Under the pieces are notes generated by a model. It saw only the letters and a program-made list of their open reading frames with translations, did not search any database and had not been told where the DNA came from. From CAKZLS01 sp963771545 (GTDB lineage: Bacteria > Pseudomonadota > Alphaproteobacteria > Rhodospirillales > Defluviicoccaceae): 64,000 nucleotides of DNA. Positions 26,566 through 35,734 of the stretch are shown piece by piece. Positions within the stretch are counted from its first letter, which is position 1; each line of letters opens with the position of its first letter. Both the position numbers and the translations under genes were made by a program. The DNA lies in the NCBI GenBank assembly GCA_963771545.1, contig CAVYTX010000005.1, forward strand, positions 124,001 through 188,000, in the 5' to 3' direction.

Positions 26566-28022
26566 AGCAAGCGGCCCTGGGCGCCGTTGGATGGTTTGGA
26601 GTGGCGCGGGCGCGGGCCGGGGGTGGAAGTCCCTCCGTCAACGGTGGCGGCGACTGCGCCGTCGCTGAACTCAAGGCCAATATTCATCTTCGGTTTCAGC
26701 TCCTTGGCGCGCGCCAGCGGTTGGCCGTCCGGACCGTGGACAAGAGCGAAACCGCGCTCCAGCACACGCTGATAGGACAGGCTCTCCAAGACCATGGCGG
26801 CGCCGTTGAGACGGGACCGGCATTCGCGAAGCGCCGCGCGAATCGCGGCGGATAGCGCGCGCGCCTCCGCTTCGAGCCGGCTGGCCTCATGGGCTATCTT
26901 CTGCGTGGGGATTTTCAAGCGCGCCGACGCCTGCGCCAGCCGCCGCTCGCGAAGGTCGAGCCCCATCAACAGACTATTTCCCAGCCGTTCGCTCCAATCG
27001 TCGAGCCGCTGGCGCGTTTCCTCGATGATCCGTATGGGCCTGGGCAGGACGCGCGCCAGACCTTCCAGCCGGACTCGGCGCTCGGCAATCCCCCTCGCCA
27101 TGGCCTCCACCAGCCGGGAACCGGCGACCAGGACCTGACCGACGAGATCCATGCGGACCGGAACCGCCATTTCGGCCGCGGCCGTCGGCGTGGGCGCCCG
27201 GACGTCCGAAGCGAAATCGATGAGCGTGGTGTCGGTTTCGTGGCCGACGGCCGATATCACGGGAATGGCACAATCGGCCACGGCGCGGACGACGGCCTCT
27301 TCGTTGAACGCCCACAAGTCTTCGAGGCTGCCGCCGCCGCGCGCGACAATCAGCACATCGGGCCTCGGCACCGCGCCGGCGGGCGACAGACTGTCGAAGC
27401 CCCGGATGGCCTGCGCCACCTGTTCGGCGGCGTCTTCTCCTTGCATCAACGCCGGCCAGATCAGCACCCGTCTGGGGAACCGGTCGCCGAGCCGGTGGAG
27501 GATGTCCCGGATGACCGCGCCCGACGGCGAGGTCACGACGCCGATCACGGTGGGCAAATAGGGAAGAGGCTTCTTCCGGTCTGGATCGAACAGCCCCTCG
27601 GCGGCCAGCCGCTTCTTCCTGTCCTCCAGGAGCTTGAGCAGCGCGCCCTCGCCGGCGAGTTCCATGGACTCGACGACGATCTGGTACTGGGAGCGGCCGG
27701 GATAGGTGGTCAGCCGTCCCGTGACCACCACCTCCATGCCGTCCTCGGGGTTCAGCGACAATCGGGACGCCGCGCCGCGCCAGCACACGCCCGTGAGCAC
27801 CGCCGTCTCGTCCTTCAGCGACAGATAGACATGCCCGGAAGGCGCGCGCTTGAGACCGCTGATCTCGCCCCGGACGCGGACGAAGCCGAACGCCTGCTCC
27901 ACATGCCGCTTGAGCGCCTGGGAAATCTCCCCGACAGTGAGAATGGGCAGGTTGTGATCGGGACCGCCGGTGGTAAAGTGCCCCAGGGTAGAGTGTTCGG
28001 GGGATGAGTGTTTGATCGTCAT
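26562..28022 (-). CDS. xseA: Exodeoxyribonuclease VII large subunit
   Basis: Single-strand-specific exonuclease subunit. N-terminal OB fold (FVRVRGEISGLKRAPSGHVYLSLKDE), catalytic domain with IGVVTSPSGAVIRDILHRL, and VARGGGSLEDLWAFNEE followed by VGHETDTTLIDFASDVRAPTPTAAAE, then a coiled C-terminal region. The ATG at 28022 gives 486 residues. No small subunit (xseB) is in the window. Divergent from purD. Confidence 0.93.
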   Translation of the reverse strand: MTIKHSSPEHSTLGHFTTGGPDHNLPILTVGEISQALKRHVEQAFGFVRVRGEISGLKRAPSGHVYLSLKDETAVLTGVCWRGAASRLSLNPEDGMEVVVTGRLTTYPGRSQYQIVVESMELAGEGALLKLLEDRKKRLAAEGLFDPDRKKPLPYLPTVIGVVTSPSGAVIRDILHRLGDRFPRRVLIWPALMQGEDAAEQVAQAIRGFDSLSPAGAVPRPDVLIVARGGGSLEDLWAFNEEAVVRAVADCAIPVISAVGHETDTTLIDFASDVRAPTPTAAAEMAVPVRMDLVGQVLVAGSRLVEAMARGIAERRVRLEGLARVLPRPIRIIEETRQRLDDWSERLGNSLLMGLDLRERRLAQASARLKIPTQKIAHEASRLEAEARALSAAIRAALRECRSRLNGAAMVLESLSYQRVLERGFALVHGPDGQPLARAKELKPKMNIGLEFSDGAVAATVDGGTSTPGPRPRHSKPSNGAQGRLL

Positions 28023-28090
28023 TGCCGTGACGAGTATGAACCAATATGGGGCCCGCCGCCAAGCGCGCACCGTGGTTAGGGGAACGCCTT

Positions 28091-29362
28091 ATGAAAGTAA
28101 TGGTCGTCGGCTCGGGTGGCCGTGAACATGCGCTCTGCTGGGCCATCGCGAAATCACCGCTGTGCGGCGCCCTGATCTGCGCGCCAGGAAACGCCGGCAT
28201 CGCAAGTTTGGCCGAATGCGTCGACATTGCCGCCGAGGACGTCAAGGGACTCGTCGATTACGCGACCCGTGAGTCCATGGACTTCGTCGTCGTCGGCCCC
28301 GAGGCGCCGCTGGCCGCCGGGTTGGTGGACAAACTCGAGGCCGCCGGGATCCTGGCGTTCGGCCCGACCGCGCGGGCGGCCGAAATCGAGGGCTCCAAGG
28401 GCTTCATGAAGGATCTGTGCGCGCGGTGCGATATCCCGACGGCCGCCTATGGCCGCTTCGACGAACCGGACGCGGCGAAGGAATTCATCCACCGCCACGG
28501 CTCGCCTATCGTCGTCAAGGCCGACGGGCTGGCGGCGGGCAAGGGCGTGTTCGTCTGCCATAACCACAACGAGGCGTTTGCCGCCGTCGATCATATCATG
28601 ATCGAGGGCGCGTTCGGCGGCGCGGGAGCGGAGGTCGTGATCGAGGAGTTCCTGCAAGGCGAGGAGGCCAGCTTCTTCGCGCTGGTGAACGGAACCCGCG
28701 CCATGCCGCTAGTCTCCGCCCAGGATCACAAGCCCGCCTTCGACGGCGACGAAGGGCCCAATACCGGCGGCATGGGGGCCTATTCGCCGGCCCCGATCGT
28801 CACCGCCGACATGGCCGACTTCATCATGGAGCGCATGATCACCCCAACCGTCGAGGCCCTGGCCGCGGACGGCCGCCCCTATACGGGTCTGTTGTACGCG
28901 GGGATCATGGTCACGGCCGACGGACTGAAGCTGCTGGAGTACAACGCGCGGTTCGGCGATCCGGAATGCCAGCCGCTGCTGTGCCGACTGGAATCCGATC
29001 TGCTGGAGGTGCTGGTGGCCTGCGCCGAGGGACGCATGGACGACATCAAGCTCAGTTGGTCCGACGACGCGGCGTTGCTGGTGGTCATGGCGACCAAGGG
29101 CTATCCCGGCTATTACCCCAGGGGCTCGGAAATCCGCGCCCTCGACAAGGCCGGCGCGCTCGACGGCGTGGTCGTTTTCCATGCCGGAACGAAAGCGATC
29201 AACGGCGCCATCGTCGCCGACGGCGGACGGGTCCTCGGCGTCACCGCCCGCGCGCCCACCGTCGAGGAGGCGCAGAAACGCGCGTACGGCGCGGTCGACT
29301 TGATCGACTGGCCCGAGGGCTTCTGCCGCCGCGACATCGGCTGGCGGGCGATCGGACGGTAA
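28091..29362 (+). CDS. purD: Phosphoribosylamine-glycine ligase
   Basis: ATP-grasp enzyme of purine synthesis, joining glycine to phosphoribosylamine. The N-terminus MKVMVVGSGGREHALCW is diagnostic, with PIVVKADGLAAGKGV (ATP binding), EEFLQGEEASFFALV and LLEYNARFGDPECQPLL (metal site). The ATG at 28091 follows AGGGGAACGCC. 423 residues is usual. Divergent from xseA, about 70 bases between starts. Confidence 0.96.
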   Translation: MKVMVVGSGGREHALCWAIAKSPLCGALICAPGNAGIASLAECVDIAAEDVKGLVDYATRESMDFVVVGPEAPLAAGLVDKLEAAGILAFGPTARAAEIEGSKGFMKDLCARCDIPTAAYGRFDEPDAAKEFIHRHGSPIVVKADGLAAGKGVFVCHNHNEAFAAVDHIMIEGAFGGAGAEVVIEEFLQGEEASFFALVNGTRAMPLVSAQDHKPAFDGDEGPNTGGMGAYSPAPIVTADMADFIMERMITPTVEALAADGRPYTGLLYAGIMVTADGLKLLEYNARFGDPECQPLLCRLESDLLEVLVACAEGRMDDIKLSWSDDAALLVVMATKGYPGYYPRGSEIRALDKAGALDGVVVFHAGTKAINGAIVADGGRVLGVTARAPTVEEAQKRAYGAVDLIDWPEGFCRRDIGWRAIGR

Positions 29363-29386
29363 TTTAACCGAGATTGGGAGGAAACC

Positions 29387-29701
29387 ATGGACGATCAACA
29401 GCGTCTGGAAATGGAAGCCGCCGCCTTTCGCGGCCTCGTGGAGCATCTGCGACGACGGAGCGACGTACAGAACATCGACCTGATGAACCTGGCCGGTTTC
29501 TGCCGGAACTGCCTGTCCAAGTGGTACCTGGCGGCCGCTCAGGAGCGCGGCCTGGAGATGACCGAGCTCGAAGCCCGCGAAATCATCTACGGCATGCCCT
29601 TCTCCGAATGGAAAAAGCAGTACCAAAAGGAAGCCTCCGAAGACCAGATGAAGACATTCGAGCAAACCAAACCTCTGCACGCCGTCATCAGCGGCCACTG
29701 A
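29387..29701 (+). CDS. DUF1244 family protein
   Basis: 104-residue helical protein matching DUF1244 (SMc04008-like), conserved in alphaproteobacteria. Signature text is FRGLVEHLRRRSDVQNIDLMN, then AGFCRNCLSKWY with two cysteines and ending EWKKQYQ. Function unknown; nucleic-acid or metal binding through the CxxC pair is a guess. GGGAGGAAACC precedes the ATG as a good ribosome site, and it may be co-transcribed with purD. Confidence 0.85.
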   Translation: MDDQQRLEMEAAAFRGLVEHLRRRSDVQNIDLMNLAGFCRNCLSKWYLAAAQERGLEMTELEAREIIYGMPFSEWKKQYQKEASEDQMKTFEQTKPLHAVISGH

Positions 29702-29789
29702 CGGCCGACAGGCGGAGGAGGTTAAAAAAAGGTATCTCGAACAAACGGATTGAATCCGGCCCTTTGGTCGGAAAGGAAATTCCATCTTG

Positions 29790-30074
29790 ATGCTTACTCT
29801 CGAATTACTGCTCGTTCTTGCCTGCCTATTCTATGGCGCGCGCAAAGGGGGTGTGGCGCTCGGTCTTCTGGGCGGCATCGGCGTCGTCATTCTCGTCTTC
29901 GTCTTCCAAGTGCCGCCGGGCAAGCCACCGGTCGCTGTCATACTAACGATCGTCGCAGTGGTCGCCGCCTCTGCGACGCTGGAGGCCTCTGGCGGCCTGG
30001 ATGTGCCATATCTTGTGGCCACAACCTTACGTGAATCACACTTCACCCGAATCAATCAGGAGGATTTGGTATAA
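29790..30074 (+). pseudogene. 5' remnant of a Dcu-type C4-dicarboxylate transporter
   Basis: The first about 73 residues (MLTLELLLVLACLFYGARKG, LGLLGGIGVVILVFVF, PPGKPPVAVILTIVAVVAASATLEASGGLD) look like the N-terminus of anaerobic C4-dicarboxylate transporters of the DcuA/DcuB group. After GGLDV the sequence becomes unrelated and stops at 95 residues, where the family runs to about 430. I read it as a deletion remnant. No gene is seen from 30075 to 30210. Confidence 0.6.
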
Positions 30075-30210
30075 CCTTCGGAGACGGGCTCGGAAGCACT
30101 TGATCGAACGCCCGGACAGCCCGGGCTTGACCACCGTCCCTGAACCCGCCGCCACCTTGCGCATACTCGCTAAGAGACTATCGTTTAAACTGGGGCTCTG
30201 TTACCGCTGA

Positions 30211-30666
30211 TCACCTCTTGCCCCGGAAAAACGCCCGAAGCATGTCGCCGGTCACGGTTTCGTCGACACCGCCGTAGACTTGCGGACGGTGATGGCACGT
30301 CGGGAGGTCGAAGAACCGGGGGCCGTGCTCCACCGCGCCGCCCTTGGGGTCATAGGCGCCAAAGTACAGACGCCGGATCCGAGTGAACGAAATGGCGGCG
30401 GCGCACATGGCGCACGGCTCCAGGGTGACGTACAAATCGTAGCCGGGCAATCTCGCGGCTCCGGCGCTCGCCGCTGCCTCGCGAATCACGAGCATCTCGG
30501 CGTGGGCGGTGGGGTCGTTCAGTTCCTCGACCCGATTGCCGGACGCGGCCACCACGCCGCCCGTGGCTCCGTCCACGAGAGCCGCGCCCACCGGGACCTC
30601 GTTCCGGCGGAACGCTTTTTCCGCCTCGATCAGCGCCATGCGCATGAATGAACGTCCATTTGTCAT
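30211..30666 (-). CDS. tadA: tRNA-specific adenosine deaminase
   Basis: Converts A34 to inosine in tRNA-Arg(ACG). 151 residues with the cytidine-deaminase zinc site: HAEM (H55, E57) and PCAMC (C85, C88). The FTRIRRLYFGAYDPKGGA stretch and VYGGVDE tail fit TadA. Divergent from the RluB-like gene. Confidence 0.92.
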   Translation of the reverse strand: MTNGRSFMRMALIEAEKAFRRNEVPVGAALVDGATGGVVAASGNRVEELNDPTAHAEMLVIREAAASAGAARLPGYDLYVTLEPCAMCAAAISFTRIRRLYFGAYDPKGGAVEHGPRFFDLPTCHHRPQVYGGVDETVTGDMLRAFFRGKR

Positions 30667-30733
30667 GTATGCTATCGGTCCAGCGGTTATACCGGCCGCC
30701 CCTTAGTAATAGAGCCTGACTCGAAAGCGCACC

Positions 30734-31489
30734 ATGAACACGCCTGAATCGCAATCCGTAAGTGACCGGATTGCCAAGGTCATCGCCCGCAGTGGCCTAT
30801 GTTCCCGCCGCGAGGCGGAACGCTGGATCGAGGACCGCCGGGTCAAGGTCAACGGAACGACCATTGAGTCCCCCGCGCTGGTGGTGTCCGATTCAGACGT
30901 CATCGTTGTCGACGGATCGGTGTTGCCCGAGAAACCCTATTCCCGCGTGTGGCGCTACCACAAACCGCCGGGTCTGGTCACCACGCATGCCGATCCGCAA
31001 AAGCGGCCGACCGTGTTCGAGCGGATTCCCAAGGATCTGGGGCGGGTGGTTTCGGTGGGACGGCTCGATCTTGGCTCGGAGGGATTGCTGCTGCTGACCA
31101 ACGACGGAGAACTGGCGGGGCATATGGAACGGCCGGCAAGTGGTTGGACGCGCCGCTACCGGGTTCGTGCCTTTGGCGCCGTCGATCAAGACCGCCTGAA
31201 CAGTCTCGGCCGGGGAATGAGGATCGAAGGCGTCGCCTATGGCCCCATCGAAGCGTCGCTCGACAAGAACCAGGGATCGAACGTTTGGCTGACCATGGCC
31301 CTCAAGGAAGGAAAGAATCGGGAAATCCGCAAGGTCCTTGAGCATCTGGGGCTCACGGTCAATCGGTTGATCAGGGCCTCTTACGGTCCGTTTCAACTTG
31401 GAAGCCTGGTGCGCGGCCAGGTCGCCGAAGTCCCCCGAAAAGCCCTCCGGGAACAACTGGGAAATTCCATCAAGAAATTTCGGAAATGA
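30734..31489 (+). CDS. Pseudouridine synthase, RluB/RsuA family
   Basis: 251 residues. An N-terminal S4 RNA-binding domain (RIAKVIARSGLCSRREAERWI) precedes the synthase domain with catalytic Asp in VGRLDLGSEGLLLLTNDG. The later KEGKNREIRKVLEHLGL motif is typical. RluB (23S rRNA position 2605) is the most likely role, but RsuA or RluF-type specificity cannot be told from sequence alone. It overlaps rsmD by 4 bases (ATGA). Confidence 0.88.
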   Translation: MNTPESQSVSDRIAKVIARSGLCSRREAERWIEDRRVKVNGTTIESPALVVSDSDVIVVDGSVLPEKPYSRVWRYHKPPGLVTTHADPQKRPTVFERIPKDLGRVVSVGRLDLGSEGLLLLTNDGELAGHMERPASGWTRRYRVRAFGAVDQDRLNSLGRGMRIEGVAYGPIEASLDKNQGSNVWLTMALKEGKNREIRKVLEHLGLTVNRLIRASYGPFQLGSLVRGQVAEVPRKALREQLGNSIKKFRK

Positions 31490-32049
31490 GGATCATTGCC
31501 GGCAAGCATCGGGGGCGTGCCCTTCGGGTTCCCCGTGGCCGTGAACTTCGGCCGACCGCGGACCGCGTGCGCGAGGCGGTTTTCAACATCCTGCACCACC
31601 ACCCGGATTGGCCGGGATTCGAGGACGCGATCGTCTTCGACATTTTCGCGGGAACGGGCGCCTATGGATTGGAGGCGCTGTCGCGGGGCGCCGCGCTTGC
31701 GATATTTGTCGACCGTGATCCCGTGGCGCTCAGGGGTATCGAGCGGAACGCGGCGTCCTTGAATGAGGAGAAACGGACCGTGCTGATGAAACTGGACGCG
31801 ACACGGCTTCCCATTCCTCCAAAAACCGCCAAGGCCCGGGGTTCTCTGGCCTTTTTGGATCCTCCCTACGGCTCGGACTTAGCCGTTCCGGCGCTCGGGG
31901 CGCTGAGGTCTAGAGGTTGGATCGACCCGGGCGCGGTATGTGTGGTCGAAGTGGCGAGTCGGGAGACTCTGAGCCTGCCCCCCGGTTACAGCCTAATTGA
32001 CGAGCGAACCTATGGAGCGGCGAGGGCCGCCTTCTTGCGGTCGGATTGA
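31486..32049 (+). CDS. rsmD: 16S rRNA (guanine-966-N2)-methyltransferase
   Basis: 187 residues. N-terminal RIIAGKHRGRALRVPRG and RPTADRVREAVFNIL are diagnostic. SAM site is DIFAGTGAYGLEALSRG, and the base-flipping motif is FLDPPYGS. Translationally coupled to the preceding pseudouridine synthase. Convergent with the transporter gene after 3 bases. Confidence 0.93.
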   Translation: MRIIAGKHRGRALRVPRGRELRPTADRVREAVFNILHHHPDWPGFEDAIVFDIFAGTGAYGLEALSRGAALAIFVDRDPVALRGIERNAASLNEEKRTVLMKLDATRLPIPPKTAKARGSLAFLDPPYGSDLAVPALGALRSRGWIDPGAVCVVEVASRETLSLPPGYSLIDERTYGAARAAFLRSD

Positions 32050-32052
32050 CGG

Positions 32053-32607
32053 CTACGCGGGTTGAATGCCAAGGCGGCGATCCCGCTGTCGCAGCCACCA
32101 GATGACCGGCATGGCGATCAAGACCATCCAAGCCTTGCCGATGACCTGGCCTTCGAAATAGGTGAGGTTGCCAAACGCCACATACAGAAATACGGCGCTG
32201 TCGATCACCAGCCCAACGGCGCTGCTGGCGAGCACGGCCATAATCAGACGGCGGCGTTGCAGGGGGGTGTAGACGGCGAAATCCGCAAGCTCCGAGAGCA
32301 GAAACGCCATCCCGGAGGCGACCACAAGCGCGGGCGGGGCCAGAAACACGGAAAGCAGGGCACCGGCGATTATGGCGCCAACCGCCCACCGAAGGCCGAG
32401 CCTGCGCTGCACGAGGTCGCGAAGAACCAGCGCAAGACCGATCATGACCACGCCGCTGGGCGCGGAGACGCCGGGAGCAACGGGGATCAGACACGGCCCA
32501 TCCGGAACGCACACGGTTCCGACGTTCCCGATCAGCCAGTTGGCCGCCGGGATGCAAGCGGCAAACGCCGCCAGAAATCCAAAACCTTCTAGTCTTTCGC
32601 GGTCCAT
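32053..32607 (-). CDS. Queuosine precursor transporter (VUT/YhhQ family)
   Basis: Small membrane protein with about six hydrophobic segments. AANWLIGNVGTVCVPDG and the FLLSELADFAVYTPLQRRR segment are characteristic of COG1738/YhhQ, which imports preQ0 or preQ1. The ATG at 32607 (MDRERLEG) gives 184 residues. It lies 72 bases after queC on the same strand, which supports a role in queuosine supply. Confidence 0.85.
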   Translation of the reverse strand: MDRERLEGFGFLAAFAACIPAANWLIGNVGTVCVPDGPCLIPVAPGVSAPSGVVMIGLALVLRDLVQRRLGLRWAVGAIIAGALLSVFLAPPALVVASGMAFLLSELADFAVYTPLQRRRLIMAVLASSAVGLVIDSAVFLYVAFGNLTYFEGQVIGKAWMVLIAMPVIWWLRQRDRRLGIQPA

Positions 32608-32679
32608 CGTGTCCTTTCCAAGGCTCGTTTCATGGCAAGGAGAGGCACCTCTTAGCATTGTTGCGGCCGGGGGTTAAGT

Positions 32680-33381
32680 TTAAGTCGCAAAGCTCGCGTA
32701 ACCTCGCGCCCGAAGATCGCATGCGGGGCATTTACCACAACCGTACCCCCATTCATGCCGCTCGGAACGATCGCCCAGATAACAGGTATGGGTATGCTCC
32801 CGGATGAGGTCTATCAGGCGGCTACTGCCCAATTCATCCGCGAGCCTCCACGTCGCCGCCTTGTCTCTCCACATCAACGGCGTGTGTAGGACAAATCGCG
32901 CATCCATGCCAAGATTGAGGGCGATTTGCATCGCCTTGATCGCGTCGTCACGGCAATCCGGATAGCCCGAAAAGTCCGTTTCGCACATGCCACCCACGAT
33001 ATTACTGACCCCCCGCCGGTAGGCGAGGATGCCCGCCATGGTGAGAAACAGGATATTCCGTCCCGGGACGAAGGTGGTCGGAAGGCCCTGGTCATGCGTC
33101 TCAATCTGGACGTTCCGTGTCAGAGCGTTTTCGGAGAGTTCGTTGAGCACATTTAAATCGATTAGGTGATCGGCGCCCAGTCGCACCGTCCAAAGCGGAA
33201 ACTGGCGTCGAATTTCCGCGAGGACGGTTTTTTGGCATTCCAGTTCAATACCGTGGCGCTGACCATAATCGAACGTGACCGTTTCGACCGAAGCGAAGTT
33301 CGCGAGCGCCCAGGCGAGACACGTGGTCAAGTCCTGGCCTCCCGAAAACAACACCACGGCCTTGTCCGCTGTTTGGTTCAT
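32680..33381 (-). CDS. queC: 7-cyano-7-deazaguanine synthase
   Basis: Makes preQ0 in queuosine biosynthesis. The PP-loop is VVLFSGGQDLTTCLAWAL (Leu-Thr-Thr where Ser-Thr-Thr is commoner), with PGRNILFLTMAGILAYRRG and the C-terminal zinc cysteines in YGCGKCPACDLRARGY. 233 residues. Lies 48 bases downstream of uvrB, same strand. Confidence 0.93.
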   Translation of the reverse strand: MNQTADKAVVLFSGGQDLTTCLAWALANFASVETVTFDYGQRHGIELECQKTVLAEIRRQFPLWTVRLGADHLIDLNVLNELSENALTRNVQIETHDQGLPTTFVPGRNILFLTMAGILAYRRGVSNIVGGMCETDFSGYPDCRDDAIKAMQIALNLGMDARFVLHTPLMWRDKAATWRLADELGSSRLIDLIREHTHTCYLGDRSERHEWGYGCGKCPACDLRARGYASFAT

Positions 33382-33429
33382 TGTCTACCCTGAATTTCGC
33401 GCCGAACGGATCATGACAAGAGTCGGAAC

Positions 33430-35598
33430 TCATCGTCCCCGCTTTTTTGCCCGCGCTTTCTTTGACTTGTTTCGCCCCGAATCGCTGGCAAATCGCGGCG
33501 CGACACCCGCCTTGTCAAGGCCCAACGCCATGGCTTCAAGACGCCGAATTTCATCCCGTAGCCGCGCCGCCTCTTCGAACTCCAGCTCGGCGGCGGCGAC
33601 CCGCATGCGCGCTTCCAGTTCGGCGATATGGTCGGACAGCTTCTTGCCCAGGAGATGTTTGTCTCCGCTGACGCCGGTGTCCACGGTCACATAATCGTGT
33701 TCATAAACGCTGCTCAAAACATCCGAGATTCCCTTGCGGACGCTTTCGGGCGTAATGCCGTGGGCCGCGTTGTAGGCTTGCTGCCGTTCTCTACGACGGT
33801 TGGTCTCGCCGATCGCATACTCCAGGGAATCGGTTTGCCTGTCCGCATACAGTATGACGCGGCCGTCCAAGTTCCGCGCCGCTCTGCCGATGGTCTGGAC
33901 CAAGCTTGTCTTGGAACGCAGAAAGCCCTCCTTATCGGCGTCGAGAACGGCAACCAGGGCGCACTCGGGAATGTCCAGGCCCTCGCGCAACAAGTTGATG
34001 CCGACCAGCACGTCGAACGCGCCCAGCCTCAGATCCCGGATGATCTCAATCCGTTCAAGTGTCTCGATATCCGAATGCATGTACCGCACGCGCACTCCTT
34101 GGTCATGGAGATATTCCGTCAGGTCTTCGGCCATGCGTTTTGTAAGCGTTGTCACCAACACGCGTTGGCCGCGCGCGGCCACAGCCTTGGCTTCGTTCAT
34201 CAGGTCGTCCACTTGGTTTTCCACCGGCCGAACAAAGCACGGTGGATCGATCAAGCCTGTCGGGCGCACGACTTGTTCCACGATCACGCCACCGGTGCGT
34301 TCCAATTCCCAATTGGCGGGAGTTGCTGAAACAAACACCGTCTGGGGACGCATCGCATCCCATTCCTCGAACTTAAGGGGTCGATTATCCACGCAAGACG
34401 GAAGTCGAAAGCCAAACTCCGCGAGAGTGGTCTTGCGATTGTAGTCGCCGCGAAACATCCCCCCGATCTGAGGAACGGTCACATGGCTCTCGTCCACGAA
34501 CAAGAGGGCGTTTTCGGGAAGATATTCGAACAGTGTCGGAGGGGGATCGCCGGGATTCCGGCCGGTCAAATATCGTGAGTAGTTTTCGATCCCACCACAA
34601 TGGCCGGTGGTTTCCAACATCTCGAGGTCGAAGGTCGTCCGTTCCTGGAGACGTTGGGCTTCGAGCAGTTTTCCCTCCCGAGTGAATTCATCAACTCGCG
34701 CGTTGAGTTCGGCCTTGATTTTGGGGAAGGCTTGCTGAAGCGTCGGGCGCGGTGTGACGTAGTGACTGTTGGGATAGATGATGATGTTATGGAGCGTCCC
34801 GGTTTTTTCCCCGGTCAGGGGATCGATCTCCCATATCGCCTCCAACTCGTCCCCAAATAGCGACAGCCGCCAAGCCCGGTCCTCGAGATGAGATGGGTAG
34901 ATTTCCAGAACATCGCCGCGAACGCGAAATGCGCCGCGAAAAAAATTGGCATCGTTTCTGCGGTATTGGAGGTCGACCAAGCGTTTCAGCAACTCGTTTC
35001 GGTTTAAGCTCTGGTTGCGGGCAAGCGAAACGACCATTTGCGCGTACGTTTCGACCGCGCCGATGCCGTAGATACATGAGACCGATGCAACAATGATTAC
35101 ATCGTTCCGTTCGAGTAAGGCACGTGTGGCGGCGTGCCGCATTCGGTCGATTTGTTCGTTGATGGAGGCATCTTTCTCTATGTACGTATCGCTCCGCGGA
35201 ACGTAGGCCTCCGGCTGATAATAGTCATAATACGACACGAAGTACTCGACGGCATTGTCCGGGAAAAATGCCTTCATTTCTCCATAGAGTTGAGCGGCAA
35301 GGGTTTTGTTTGGAGCCAGTACGAGAGCGGGGCGCTGGAGGTTCTCTATGACCTTGGCGACAGTGAACGTTTTTCCGGACCCGGTAACGCCCAGCAGGAC
35401 CTGTTCGCGCTCACCGGAGACAATGCCTTCGGTGAGTTCGGCGATGGCCTCCGGCTGGTCACCGGCCGGCTGGAAATCGGAGACCACTCTGAAGCGGCGA
35501 CCATATTCGATAGGTGGGCGTTTCTCGGGTATGAGAGTCAGTGGGTATATTATGCCAGCCATACATCCGTTATAGGTAACGTCGCTGCTCATGGCCAT
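33430..35598 (-). CDS. uvrB: Excinuclease ABC subunit B
   Basis: 722 residues. Helicase-like DNA damage loader with Walker A LLGVTGSGKTFTVAKV, the beta-hairpin region YYDYYQPEAYVPRSDTYIEKD, DEXX-like FVDESHVTVPQI, and IGRAARNLDGRVILYAD (motif VI). It ends with the UVR domain (AELEARMRVAAAELEFEEAA) and a basic tail rich in Lys/Arg. The start could be at 35598 or a few codons later. Divergent from aatA. Confidence 0.96.
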   Translation of the reverse strand: MAMSSDVTYNGCMAGIIYPLTLIPEKRPPIEYGRRFRVVSDFQPAGDQPEAIAELTEGIVSGEREQVLLGVTGSGKTFTVAKVIENLQRPALVLAPNKTLAAQLYGEMKAFFPDNAVEYFVSYYDYYQPEAYVPRSDTYIEKDASINEQIDRMRHAATRALLERNDVIIVASVSCIYGIGAVETYAQMVVSLARNQSLNRNELLKRLVDLQYRRNDANFFRGAFRVRGDVLEIYPSHLEDRAWRLSLFGDELEAIWEIDPLTGEKTGTLHNIIIYPNSHYVTPRPTLQQAFPKIKAELNARVDEFTREGKLLEAQRLQERTTFDLEMLETTGHCGGIENYSRYLTGRNPGDPPPTLFEYLPENALLFVDESHVTVPQIGGMFRGDYNRKTTLAEFGFRLPSCVDNRPLKFEEWDAMRPQTVFVSATPANWELERTGGVIVEQVVRPTGLIDPPCFVRPVENQVDDLMNEAKAVAARGQRVLVTTLTKRMAEDLTEYLHDQGVRVRYMHSDIETLERIEIIRDLRLGAFDVLVGINLLREGLDIPECALVAVLDADKEGFLRSKTSLVQTIGRAARNLDGRVILYADRQTDSLEYAIGETNRRRERQQAYNAAHGITPESVRKGISDVLSSVYEHDYVTVDTGVSGDKHLLGKKLSDHIAELEARMRVAAAELEFEEAARLRDEIRRLEAMALGLDKAGVAPRFASDSGRNKSKKARAKKRGR

Positions 35599-35734
35599 AT
35601 TGACGGTTGTTTATTCATTTTTTTGGGCGCGACCCACGCCATGCGACTGGTGGCGTCTTTGCGGGTTGCCCCGCCATTGGTGCGGGCCTAGTCTGGGAAA
35701 AACACATTCCCATTCGTTTCTTCGGAGTCTCCCC

